The notes below the pieces were generated by a model. That model made no database searches, was not told the origin of the DNA, and was given only the letters and a program-made list of their open reading frames with translations. The position numbers were made by a program, and so were the translations under genes. From a virus, in the IMG/VR virus record IMGVR_UViG_3300025687_000446, positions 1 to 20,081 of that record: a stretch of 20,081 nucleotides of DNA, one strand, 5' to 3'. This document shows, in pieces, positions 7,435-15,262 of this stretch (position 1 is the stretch's first letter; each line of letters begins with the position of its first letter).

Positions 7435-7974
7435 GTGTATCAGCTAGACGAGTTACAAGGTTGGGGTAAAACTCGACCTTGTATCTTACTTTGTGGCGGA
7501 CCTTCTGCGCCTTCCGATTTGGCGCAAGCGAAGGCGCGGATTGGTTCCAAAGATTACGACTTAGCAAGCGTTAATAATCACGGTTTGCTTTTCTTGGGGG
7601 AACTTGCCTGGTGTTACGCGCATGACGTCCGAATGGTAGCGCACCTGAAAGAATACGATTCACCAGCGATTATTCACCATGACCCAAAGAATCTAAGAGA
7701 CAAAGATATTCATGGCGGAATTGTCCCATTCATTCGGCTTTCAGGACCAGAAGCACTTTGGACAGCAGATTATTTGGGCTACTCAGAGATTCACATTTGT
7801 GGAGTGGATTTCTACACGGGCAACCGTCGATACTGGCATCAGTGGGATTTAGACAAAAAGCCAACAAGAGTGCAGGAAGATCAGCAAGGCAAGTGGATTG
7901 AGGCAAGAGATTTAATGCAGAATCCAGCAAGAGTGATTGTTTATAACGAACGACTTCAGAGAATATTTCAATGA
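7435..7974 (+). CDS. DUF115/MptE-like Rossmann protein of unknown role
   Basis: This 179-aa protein begins with GTG directly after the capsid stop (TGA GTG); no ATG alternative preserves the N-terminal motif. It has a nucleotide-binding-like start, PCILLCGGPSAPSDL at residues 15-29, a VNNHG motif at 46-50, a short DVRMVAH strand, HHDPKN at 81-86, and GVDFYTGN at 123-130 near the end. This order (glycine-rich Ser loop, VN motif, GxDxY) resembles DUF115 proteins, related to 6-hydroxymethylpterin kinases and flagellin glycosylation-linked proteins that occur in some phage genomes. It is not needed for head or tail assembly in known phages, so it looks like an accessory gene in the head operon. 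The substrate cannot be told. It overlaps the next gene by ATGA. Confidence 0.55.
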   Translation: MYQLDELQGWGKTRPCILLCGGPSAPSDLAQAKARIGSKDYDLASVNNHGLLFLGELAWCYAHDVRMVAHLKEYDSPAIIHHDPKNLRDKDIHGGIVPFIRLSGPEALWTADYLGYSEIHICGVDFYTGNRRYWHQWDLDKKPTRVQEDQQGKWIEARDLMQNPARVIVYNERLQRIFQ

Positions 7975-8183
7975 AGATTCAGATTATCAGAGGCACGGTG
8001 GCAAACGGTGGACCTGTCAGAGTGGGCCAAGTGATTAGCGTTGACCCAAAAGAGGCACAGCAACTGGTGAACATGGGCAAGGCCGTTGTCTATGAAAACA
8101 GAGCCAAAGGACTTGAGCCAGAAGAAGCGCCACCAGTGACCACTCGAACCACAAAAACAGCACGAAAGCCTAAAGCCAAATGA
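7971..8183 (+). CDS. Small head-region protein of unknown function
   Basis: This 70-aa protein has a compact beta-like first half (MKIQIIRGTVANGGPVRVGQ, then VISVDPKEAQQLVNMGKAVV) and a Pro, Thr and Lys-rich disordered tail (residues 47-70). Short proteins with this GTxANGxPVxVGxVIxV pattern are found between capsid and head-tail joining genes in many siphoviruses. They may bind the capsid or connector, but their role is not settled. The ATG overlaps the previous stop (ATGA) and its end overlaps the next start, so it is expressed with its neighbours. No motif for catalysis is seen. Confidence 0.7.
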   Translation: MKIQIIRGTVANGGPVRVGQVISVDPKEAQQLVNMGKAVVYENRAKGLEPEEAPPVTTRTTKTARKPKAK

Positions 8184-8467
8184 GCGTTGAAACTGCAGCC
8201 GATAGAACTGCCATGCTCGCAGATTATGGCTCAACAGTAACGAAGGCGGACGCAAGCACTTTTGTGGCGATTTTTGACAATGACTTTCTTGCGGTTGATG
8301 TAGACGAAAGCGAAGTCGAAAGCTCAGAGCCAACACTGTTGGCAAGAACCGCTGACGTTTCGAGCCTAGCGCATGGTGACACTCTGACCATTTCAGCAGT
8401 GAGCTACACGGTTCGAGGCATTCAGCCGGATGGAACCGGAATGACGCAAATCATGTTGAGTGTGTAA
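8180..8467 (+). CDS. Head-tail attachment protein, gpFII-like
   Basis: This 95-aa protein likely joins the filled head to the tail. It has an N-terminal helical stretch, a central strand (STFVAIFDNDFLAVD) and the C-terminal block GDTLTISAVSYTVRGIQPDG followed by GMTQIMLSV. That ending, VRGIQPDGTGxTxxxL, is the hallmark of the Phage_attach/gpFII family and of related head completion proteins in this position. Lambda gpFII is 117 aa, so the length is slightly short but normal. It follows the 70-aa gene by ATGA overlap and is followed by TAATG overlap with the tail terminator. The assignment rests on position plus the C-terminal motif. Confidence 0.78.
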   Translation: MSVETAADRTAMLADYGSTVTKADASTFVAIFDNDFLAVDVDESEVESSEPTLLARTADVSSLAHGDTLTISAVSYTVRGIQPDGTGMTQIMLSV

Positions 8468-8895
8468 TGGCGCACAAACGAGCGCAAATCAAAGCGAGAA
8501 TCCAAACGGTTCTGACCGGACTAGCGACAACAGGAAACAATGTCTTTCTCTCAAGAACTTATCCAATCGCAACCAGTGATTTGCCTGGTCTGCTGATTTA
8601 TGCCAACTCCGAAACGGTTGAACGCTTAGAGATTGGTATTCAGAACCGTCAGCAACGGACACTTGACTTGGTGATTGAAGCGGTTGCGAAAGGCAACACG
8701 GCAGAAAGCACTTTGGACACAATTACCGTCGAGGTCGAGGAAGCAATGGCGAACGACCAAACGCTGAACGGGTTAGCGATAGATTCACAAATTACGGATA
8801 CTTCAATCCGTCAAGCCTCCGCTGAGTCGGAGTTTTTCATTGCGACTTTGCGGTACACGGTTCTGTATCGCACGATTGACAACGATGTTGAATAA
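8467..8895 (+). CDS. Tail terminator protein, gpU-like
   Basis: This 142-aa protein likely caps the tail tube once it reaches the length set by the tape measure, and then docks to the head. It starts with an amphipathic helix (HKRAQIKARIQTVLTGL), followed by a strand around NNVFLSRTYP, the segment SDLPGLLIYANSE that recurs in gpU-type terminators, a beta hairpin (RQQRTLDLVIEAVAKG) and a helix (ESTLDTITVEVEEAM). The C-terminal strands (SEFFIATLRYTVLYRT) complete the alpha/beta fold. Its position between the gpFII-like protein and the tail tube is the usual place for such proteins. The start overlaps the previous stop (TAATG). Some minor tail proteins (gpZ) share this position, so a gpZ-type role is the main alternative. 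Confidence 0.72.
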   Translation: MAHKRAQIKARIQTVLTGLATTGNNVFLSRTYPIATSDLPGLLIYANSETVERLEIGIQNRQQRTLDLVIEAVAKGNTAESTLDTITVEVEEAMANDQTLNGLAIDSQITDTSIRQASAESEFFIATLRYTVLYRTIDNDVE

Positions 8896-8907
8896 AGGAG
8901 AAAGAAA

Positions 8908-10161
8908 ATGGCGATTCCAGACCGTTATCTAAGACTAAGAAGTAGTCAACCGTATATTACAACCGAATCAACTGCTGGCAGTTATGTCGCAGTTTCCGCT
9001 TCTGACGCATTCACCACGACTGAACCTCTGGCGCTAAGTCAGACGTTCAACACTTCAGATATTTCTGAGGTTGGCACTCGCCTGCTTCAGAACAGAAGTT
9101 TTGTGAATTATGCCGAGCGAGCAACCTTTGATATTCCGTTTCTGGTCAAGCCTTCCGGCTCTGCTGGCACGGCTCCAGCCGAATCCACACTGTTGCAAAA
9201 GGTGTTTGGCACACTAACCACTTCTGCTGGAGTATCAAACACTTACAGCTTCAGCCGAGTTTCGGATACTTTCCAAGTGGCGCAACTAGTAGACACCTAC
9301 AAACTCTATGTGGCGAATGGAACCGTTGTCGAAGGCTTCAGCGTAGACATTACGAGAGACGGAGTGTTTACGATGAACGCAAACTGTCGCGCCTCTCGAA
9401 TCCGCTACTCTGGACCAGTCAACGCGACTGGAACAAGTGTCAGCGTGACAGACTCTTCACCTGCAACCGTAACCTTAGATCCTGCCTCAAACGCAGTCGC
9501 TAGCGATTACTTCTTTGCTGGGCAACTGGTTGACATTTACGACTCCAGCGATACGCAAGTAAACACTGGAGGTGCTGCAACCATCAGTTCACCAAGCACA
9601 ACAGCCGCGACGGTTGGGGTTCAGGCTGCTTCTGGCGACTCTTTCAGTATTGACTCGACTGACTACCTAGTGCCTCACTTGCCAGCCGCTACGCTTTCGA
9701 CTTATGAGCCAATCGCCACTTCAGCCGCTCAAGTTTACTTAGCAGCACAGAACACCGCAGCCGGAAGCTTGATTGCGTCAGCTAACGAGTTTCTAGCCAC
9801 TGGCTTCTCCATGAGCGTTTCTAAGAATCTTGGCGACCCAGGCTTGGCAGAAATGACCGGAGACAAGTACCCAGCCGCTGCTTATGTCAGCAACGCCATC
9901 ACCGTCACGGGTTCTTTTGATTTTGTTATGCGACCAGCACAAGCCTACCGATTCGAGCAGTTCGCAAGACTAGAGCAAATCGCAATTGGCATGCAGGTTG
10001 GCGACACCGCAGGAAGTATCGTGCAAATCATCATTCCTTCCGCTCGCGTTTCCATTTCAGGAACAGAGCAAGATGGAGCCGCAGCCGCAAGCGTAGACTT
10101 TGCCTTGACTCAAGGCTCTTCTGCAACTGACGCTGCCGCTTTCTCACTCATTTATAAGTAA
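8908..10161 (+). CDS. Major tail (tube) protein
   Basis: This 417-aa protein should polymerise into the tail tube. It is the first gene after an intergenic gap with a very strong ribosome site (AAGGAG at 8895-8900), as expected for the most abundant tail protein. The sequence is rich in Ser, Thr and Ala with alternating strands, no Cys except C160, and the pattern FSVDITRDGVFTMNANCRAS in the middle and SVSKNLGDPGLAEMTGDKYP near residues 303-322, both usual for siphovirus tube proteins. Residues about 168-270 form an additional Ser/Thr-rich beta segment (VDIYDSSDTQVNTGGAATIS) which is not needed for a minimal tube; lambda gpV is only 246 aa. This may be a surface-exposed decoration domain. No signal or membrane segment is present. 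Confidence 0.85.
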   Translation: MAIPDRYLRLRSSQPYITTESTAGSYVAVSASDAFTTTEPLALSQTFNTSDISEVGTRLLQNRSFVNYAERATFDIPFLVKPSGSAGTAPAESTLLQKVFGTLTTSAGVSNTYSFSRVSDTFQVAQLVDTYKLYVANGTVVEGFSVDITRDGVFTMNANCRASRIRYSGPVNATGTSVSVTDSSPATVTLDPASNAVASDYFFAGQLVDIYDSSDTQVNTGGAATISSPSTTAATVGVQAASGDSFSIDSTDYLVPHLPAATLSTYEPIATSAAQVYLAAQNTAAGSLIASANEFLATGFSMSVSKNLGDPGLAEMTGDKYPAAAYVSNAITVTGSFDFVMRPAQAYRFEQFARLEQIAIGMQVGDTAGSIVQIIIPSARVSISGTEQDGAAAASVDFALTQGSSATDAAAFSLIYK

Positions 10162-10167
10162 TAATTC

Positions 10168-10524
10168 ATGCCATCTATTTTTGATGTCCAGCGAGCAAAC
10201 GAAGTCACGATTGATTTCAATGACGCAGACTTGGACCTAGAAGCAACCTTCAATTGTGTTCTACCTCACCAAAAGCTTTTGACTGAGGCTCTGAACGCAG
10301 CCACGAAGACACAGAAAGGCAAGCAGACAATTGATTCATTAATGTTCGCTCGTAAGCTTTTTGTGCCTTGTGTGCAGTCCTGGTCATTCGATGAAGATTG
10401 TAGTGTTGAGAACAAAAGCCTGTTTGTTGGAGAAGACGCAGCACTCAATAAAATGGCAACGCATGTTAGCTTGAAGCTGATGCGTTTAGCCCAGGCGAAA
10501 GTCGATGACGAAGAGGGAAATTAA
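10168..10524 (+). CDS. Tail assembly chaperone, gpG-like
   Basis: This 118-aa protein is the short form of the tail assembly chaperone, which binds the tape measure and recruits tube subunits. It begins six bases after the tube gene stop at an ATG with a weak ribosome site. It contains an acidic N-terminus (NDADLDLEATFNC), a helix (HQKLLTEALNAATK), a central FARKLFVPCVQSWSFDEDC segment and a helical end (LKLMRLAQAKVDDEEGN). The last three codons carry a slippery heptamer that lets some ribosomes make the longer GT form. The size is close to lambda gpG (140 aa) and it has the same position before the tape measure. Confidence 0.85.
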   Translation: MPSIFDVQRANEVTIDFNDADLDLEATFNCVLPHQKLLTEALNAATKTQKGKQTIDSLMFARKLFVPCVQSWSFDEDCSVENKSLFVGEDAALNKMATHVSLKLMRLAQAKVDDEEGN

Positions 10525-10568
10525 AAAGTTACCTAGATTTAGTCTTAGAACGAGCGGCTTATCTAGGT
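10515..10568 (+). promoter_or_regulatory. -1 ribosomal frameshift signal (slippery site plus stem-loop)
   Basis: The heptamer GGGAAAT at 10515-10521 is in the X-XXY-YYZ register for the G frame (codons GAG GGA AAT, then the TAA stop). Nine bases later, ACCTAGAT at 10531-10538 is perfectly complementary to ATCTAGGT at 10561-10568, giving an 8-bp stem with a 22-base loop. Lambda's G/T site is GGGAAAG, differing only in the last base. After slippage, translation continues in the -1 frame, which is open to 10970. Confidence 0.88.
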
Positions 10569-10970
10569 GATTCAGCCGAGCATGGCATTCAGGAAGGCGA
10601 CAGATACCAAGCGGTTTGGTGTTGCAAATCTGCTGAGAATGTCTGGCAAGATGACGAAGAGCCGCCTTGTTCAGTTTGTCCAAACAACTTGACGCTGACC
10701 GAGCGTAACTTGGCAGCGGTTCAAGCGTTCAGAGACTTGGACACAACCGGACGAGACTTGGGTTTTGATATTGGTTTTCTGCGCGAAGAAGCAATTGATT
10801 GCTACTTAAGAAGAAACCAGACCAACACACCAGAAGTCTATTCGGCACTAGTGACGATTGACAGAGAAGTCACTAGCCACAGAAAGCAAGAGAACGAGCG
10901 CAAACGAGACTTGCAGAAGAAAAAGTCCGCAACCGCTCGACCTACCCCAAAGCCTAGAAGAAAACGATAA
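10521..10970 (+). CDS. T extension of the frameshifted GT tail assembly chaperone
   Basis: This is the -1 frame part of the GT fusion. From the slip at 10515-10521, translation reads LKSYLDLVLERAAYLGDSAE onward without a stop to the TAA at 10968-10970, giving 149 residues after G residue 118 and 267 aa in total (lambda gpGT is about 284). The frame is open across the 165 bases between the G stop and a TTG at 10689, and that stretch is well-formed protein, so the TTG is not the true start. A Cys-rich patch (CC, then after 13 residues CSVC) suggests a metal-binding site. The rest is helical and ends very basic (RPTPKPRRKR), which may suit tape-measure binding. It overlaps the tape measure start by TAATG. 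Confidence 0.86.
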   Translation, partial: LKSYLDLVLERAAYLGDSAEHGIQEGDRYQAVWCCKSAENVWQDDEEPPCSVCPNNLTLTERNLAAVQAFRDLDTTGRDLGFDIGFLREEAIDCYLRRNQTNTPEVYSALVTIDREVTSHRKQENERKRDLQKKKSATARPTPKPRRKR

Positions 10971-13900
10971 TGGCAAACGCAGCCTCTACCATTGAAATTG
11001 AATTAGAGATTCGTGACGCCATTAACCGTTTGGGCAAGCTTGAAGGCGAACTCAAAAAGTCTTCGAGTGCAATGGACCGAGTGGCGAACTCAACCAGAAA
11101 AATGGAGTCCGCTTTTAAGTCTGCCAGGAATGCTGCTTCTGCTTTGGTTGCTGCGATTAGTGTTCAGCAAATCGCACAAGCCGCTGACACTTTCACAAAT
11201 TTCGCCAATCAAATCCGCATTGCAACCAACTCAGCCGCAGAAGCCGCAGCGGTTCAGAAAGAGTTGTACCGAGTTTCACAGACCACCGGAACCGCAATTG
11301 AGGACACCACCAAGCTTTACGCTCGCCTTCGTGTTGCTGCTGACCAGTTAGGCTCATCCCAAGCCGAAACCATCCGCATTACTGAAATTGTTGCCAAGTC
11401 TTTAGCCGCAGCCGGAACGAGTAGCACTGAGGCTTCTGGGGCATTGCTGCAACTCGCGCAAGCCTTGAACTCGCCAAAGGTTCAGGCGGAAGAGTTCAAT
11501 TCGTTGATTGACGGAATGCCCAATCTGCTCAAAGAAGTTGAAAAGCAACTTGGACTCACGGCTGGAAGTCTGAAGAAGTTTGTGACCGATGGCAACCTGA
11601 CGAATCAGTTATTTAAAGACGCAATCCTTGGGTCTGCTGAAGCCATTAACGAACAGTTTGGCGCAGCTCAGGACACGATTGGAACAGCCACTCAAAGAAT
11701 CAACAACAGCCTAACGATGCTCATTGGGAAATTTGAGCAATCAACCGGAATCTTCAACAAGACGGCAAACGCACTCACCAAACTAGCCACAGAATTCGAC
11801 AAGGCAGACAACATTGTTCGTCAGTTTTCAGAAGTAGTGGTAATGCTGGGAGTTTACTTTGACAAGCTCAAGCAGCTAGCACTTGCCTTGACCAAACCTC
11901 TACGAGATGCCTTTTCTGTTTTTTCTGGAGGAACGTCAAATCCAATCGCCAAAACCATCAACTACATTCAATATTCGCTTTCTTTGCTGACGGTTGCCGT
12001 TGATTATCAAACGCAGAATTTGGCAATTCGGTTGGAACGATTGGCTTATCAGATTCGAGATTTTTTCATCGGCATGGTTGCCAACCTTCTGAGCTTCTTT
12101 GAATCGGTTGATAACTTTTTCATCAATCAAATCAACAAGGTTATTGGCTATTACAACAGTGCCGCAGACTCAATTGGGATGGACGGAGACGTTGCGCCAA
12201 TTGCAACCTCAACAAGTGCAAGAGAATCAGAATTAAAATTTGAGAGAGATTCGGCAGAATTTTTAGCAGACAGCTACCGAAGACAGGCTGACTTACTACG
12301 ACAAGCAGAAGAAGCTTATGCTGCCGTCAATGCAGAGTTCAATCAATACACACAACAGATTGATTCTGGGACACTAATCAAGACTGAAGAGCAACTGGGC
12401 AATGTAAACCTTGAAGCTGCAAATGCCGCCTCATCAGTTGAGAAGCTGAAAGAAAAAATCGAAGAAGTCAAAGAGATTGAATACACCGATTTCACAGGCC
12501 AGATTTCAGAAGCGCAACAAGAAGAGTTCACCAGACAACTGGAAGAACAATTCCGAATCAGAACAGAACTTGGACAACTGACCGAAGACCAACAGAACCG
12601 ATTCACGCAAGGCTTAGAAGAAGAATTTGAGCGAGTCACTGAAATCAACGCCTTGACTCAGCAAAAGAATGACCTCTACGAAGCAAGCCTTTTCCCAAAA
12701 GCCAGAGAACTAACTTACCTTGAGGAAGCAACCGAACAACTAAGAACTCAGCTTTTACTTCAGGGACAACTGAACGAAGAAGCAGAAAGAACCGCAGGAG
12801 CAATTGTTTCAGGCATTTCTGGCGCAGGACCAAACGCTAGTCGAGCGATCAACATTGCTCAATCGAAATCACCAGAAGAAGCCGCTGCCAAACTAATCTT
12901 GAGCAACGAAAAGGTTGCCAAAGCCATCGACTCAAGCTTTGAACTTCTGTTTGAGGTGCTTGACCCATTCATTGATTTACTTGGCGATTTAATCAGTGCC
13001 ATTAATCGCTTGATTGGAGCATTGATTGAGAACGCAACAAATGCCGCAGAAGGCTTGCTTGACACGGTTGGACTTGGCCCAAATGGTTATATTTTTGGAG
13101 GTGGACTTGCCAGAGACTTAGAAGCTGCTTTCAGCAGCTCAAGACCTGGAGGACCAACCAATCAGCAAAAAGCATTTGCTCAAGCCGATTTGATTTTTGA
13201 AAACATTGCAGACGCTCCGTCAACGAGGGATCAACTGCAACCAAAGATTGACGAACTAGCTGACTTGATTCCAGATTTGGGACTGACCGAAGTTATCAAC
13301 CGAATAACGCAAAACACTGAAGAGGCAGTTGCTAGCCTGGAAGCTGTGCAAGAAATCAATTTCAAAACACTAGCAGCAGCTTCATCTGCTCCTTATCTTA
13401 TGAATCAAATAGGTAAGGAAATAAAAAAAGTAAATCAGAAGATTGCTGAGACAGAAGAGAAATCAAAGATTGTTATTCAAGGATTAATTGAAGCCTATAT
13501 TCAGGAACCACTGAACGCCTTGGATGATTTGACCCAATCCGCACAAGACCAGATTGACGCCATTGATTTTCAGAACATGAGCATTGAAGAGCAGATTGAG
13601 TTTCGATACCAAGAGTCAATTGCGACGATTGAACAGCAAAAAGCCTTGGCGGACTTAATAGATGATGAGGATTTAAGGACTCAGTTGTTGAATGCCGCAA
13701 ACAAAGCAGAAGCGAAAACGATTGAACTGAAAAACAAGCAATTAGACCAACTCGAAAGAGAACAGCAACTTCTGGCACTGCAAAACGTCGAAACAGGTTT
13801 GCAAGCCTTACTGTCAGATTTTGAGCGCACGATTGAAAAGATTGATGAGTTGGTTCAAGGACTCTTTGACCAAGTCCAAGAATTGCTCTTTTCGGACTTT

Positions 13901-15262
13901 TCTCCACTGGGACCACAAGAACAATTCGCTCAAGCTCAAAGCACTTACGAAAGCCTACTAGAAAATGCCTTTGATGCTGATGCAACTGAGGAAGACATTA
14001 AACTTCTGCAAGCCTTTGTCAATGAATACCTCACCGCAGCCAGGAACGTTTTTAAGTCCTCAACAGCCTTTACAACCATTTTCGAAGGTGTGCTTGGTGA
14101 TTTAACGGGACTTGGACTGCAAACGTCTGTCAATGCTCCGATTCAAGCAAGCAGTAATTTATCCAGTGATTTGGAAGAAATCCTCTCCGTCTTGGATGAA
14201 GACTTTGCGGAAGTCGTCAACACTCTGATTGCTAGCATTGACTCCGCAGCACTAGCTTTTGCTCAACAGCAAATTGAATACATCACAGAAGTTGCTCAGA
14301 TTCCTTTAACGCTTAGTGGTGATGATATTGTTATTGATACTTCTGGAATCAGTGAAACGGTTGAACTGACAAGCGACAACTTCAGCTTGGACTCAACCAA
14401 TCTTGACCTCTCGCTGGTAATGTCCACCAGTATGTTCACGGTGGACACTTCTGGGCTGAACTTAGGAACAATCACACCTATTGCAACAGCCGGAACGCCA
14501 AACTTGGGAACCATTACCCCAACCGTTAGCCTGAATACTTCTTCTGTGACATCAGCTTTTTCCACGCTGACCACAAACGTAAATAATGCAATCAGCAGTT
14601 TTGTTTCTGGACTAAGTGAAACCTACGCAAAGCTTGGAATCATAAATATTGGGGGAACAGGTAGTTTTGTTAGCGATGCCACTACATTTTCTGGGAACCA
14701 ATACAGTGCTGGAGATTATGGTGCTTCTGTTAAATCGGGGTCTAATACTTCTTTTGCTGACCTAACTGCTACTTATTTACAGTCAGGCGAAGAAGTCTAT
14801 CCTTACGGCATTTATTTTAGATATTCAGGCAATTCTTACGCTTATTATTACGAAACACTGAGCGATGCAAACCAAGTTTATAATTCTTATAAAGATATTT
14901 TCAATCCTACAAAATACGGCTTCCGGCAAGGCGGATTAGTCCCAGACCCAATGGACACCATTCCAGCCATGTTGAGTCCTGGCGAATATATCCTATCCCC
15001 AGAAACCGTTAGACGTTATGGAGTCAGCAATCTGAACCGTCTCAACTCTGGCGATTCAGCCGCAATCAACGCAACCTCAGACCCAGAGGTCAAACGCTTA
15101 CTGGCTGAATTGATTGTGGCAGTGCGAGAAAACGAGACAGAAGTCAACGTCTACACCGATATGGCAGGCCAGACAAAAGCAGGCATTGAAGAATTCAGAA
15201 GCGAGCTGAGAGAAAGAACCAGAAGGCAAGGCGAGCAGTATGTCCCAGCAAGGTATATCTGA
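10970..15262 (+). CDS. Tape measure protein
   Basis: This 1430-aa protein sets tail length and is probably ejected with the DNA. Residues about 20-65 form a charged coiled coil. Residues 65-260 match the siphovirus tape-measure N-terminal pattern (AADTFTNFANQIRIATNSA, TKLYARLRVAADQLGSSQ, QAEEFNSLIDGMPNLLKEVE). Two hydrophobic segments, near residues 363-390 (FFIGMVANLLSFFES) and 654-685 (DLLGDLISAINRLIGALI), could insert in the host membrane. Long Gln/Glu-rich helices follow. The C-terminus has the usual GFRQGGLVPDPMDTIPAMLS and PGEYILSPE motif near residue 1315. At about 1.5 angstrom per residue it would give a tail near 210 nm. No lysozyme or peptidase motif is seen. An AT-rich, Tyr-rich segment (residues 1224-1318) differs in composition from the rest. 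Confidence 0.94.
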   Translation: MANAASTIEIELEIRDAINRLGKLEGELKKSSSAMDRVANSTRKMESAFKSARNAASALVAAISVQQIAQAADTFTNFANQIRIATNSAAEAAAVQKELYRVSQTTGTAIEDTTKLYARLRVAADQLGSSQAETIRITEIVAKSLAAAGTSSTEASGALLQLAQALNSPKVQAEEFNSLIDGMPNLLKEVEKQLGLTAGSLKKFVTDGNLTNQLFKDAILGSAEAINEQFGAAQDTIGTATQRINNSLTMLIGKFEQSTGIFNKTANALTKLATEFDKADNIVRQFSEVVVMLGVYFDKLKQLALALTKPLRDAFSVFSGGTSNPIAKTINYIQYSLSLLTVAVDYQTQNLAIRLERLAYQIRDFFIGMVANLLSFFESVDNFFINQINKVIGYYNSAADSIGMDGDVAPIATSTSARESELKFERDSAEFLADSYRRQADLLRQAEEAYAAVNAEFNQYTQQIDSGTLIKTEEQLGNVNLEAANAASSVEKLKEKIEEVKEIEYTDFTGQISEAQQEEFTRQLEEQFRIRTELGQLTEDQQNRFTQGLEEEFERVTEINALTQQKNDLYEASLFPKARELTYLEEATEQLRTQLLLQGQLNEEAERTAGAIVSGISGAGPNASRAINIAQSKSPEEAAAKLILSNEKVAKAIDSSFELLFEVLDPFIDLLGDLISAINRLIGALIENATNAAEGLLDTVGLGPNGYIFGGGLARDLEAAFSSSRPGGPTNQQKAFAQADLIFENIADAPSTRDQLQPKIDELADLIPDLGLTEVINRITQNTEEAVASLEAVQEINFKTLAAASSAPYLMNQIGKEIKKVNQKIAETEEKSKIVIQGLIEAYIQEPLNALDDLTQSAQDQIDAIDFQNMSIEEQIEFRYQESIATIEQQKALADLIDDEDLRTQLLNAANKAEAKTIELKNKQLDQLEREQQLLALQNVETGLQALLSDFERTIEKIDELVQGLFDQVQELLFSDFSPLGPQEQFAQAQSTYESLLENAFDADATEEDIKLLQAFVNEYLTAARNVFKSSTAFTTIFEGVLGDLTGLGLQTSVNAPIQASSNLSSDLEEILSVLDEDFAEVVNTLIASIDSAALAFAQQQIEYITEVAQIPLTLSGDDIVIDTSGISETVELTSDNFSLDSTNLDLSLVMSTSMFTVDTSGLNLGTITPIATAGTPNLGTITPTVSLNTSSVTSAFSTLTTNVNNAISSFVSGLSETYAKLGIINIGGTGSFVSDATTFSGNQYSAGDYGASVKSGSNTSFADLTATYLQSGEEVYPYGIYFRYSGNSYAYYYETLSDANQVYNSYKDIFNPTKYGFRQGGLVPDPMDTIPAMLSPGEYILSPETVRRYGVSNLNRLNSGDSAAINATSDPEVKRLLAELIVAVRENETEVNVYTDMAGQTKAGIEEFRSELRERTRRQGEQYVPARYI
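12526..12652 (+). repeat. Short tandem duplication within the tape measure gene
   Basis: Protein segments FTRQLEEQFRIRTELGQL and FTQGLEEEFERVTEINAL are similar and lie 25 residues (75 bases) apart. The DNA copies, from 12527 and 12602, have diverged. It is a coiled-coil repeat, and an expansion of this kind would change tail length. Confidence 0.5.

Noticed and set aside
10689-10970. Separate 93-aa gene starting at TTG 10689
   Set aside because: The frame is open continuously from the slippery site at 10515, with protein-like sequence before the TTG and no ribosome site. It is better explained as the T extension made by -1 frameshifting.
13473-13985. 170-codon open frame on the minus strand within the tape measure gene
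   Set aside because: It is opposite a strongly supported coding frame, has no ribosome site or family pattern, and arises from codon bias. Other minus-strand frames in the window were rejected for the same reason.
10970-15262. Lytic or peptidase domain inside the tape measure
   Set aside because: No HxH, SLT or NlpC/P60 type motif could be found by reading the protein.
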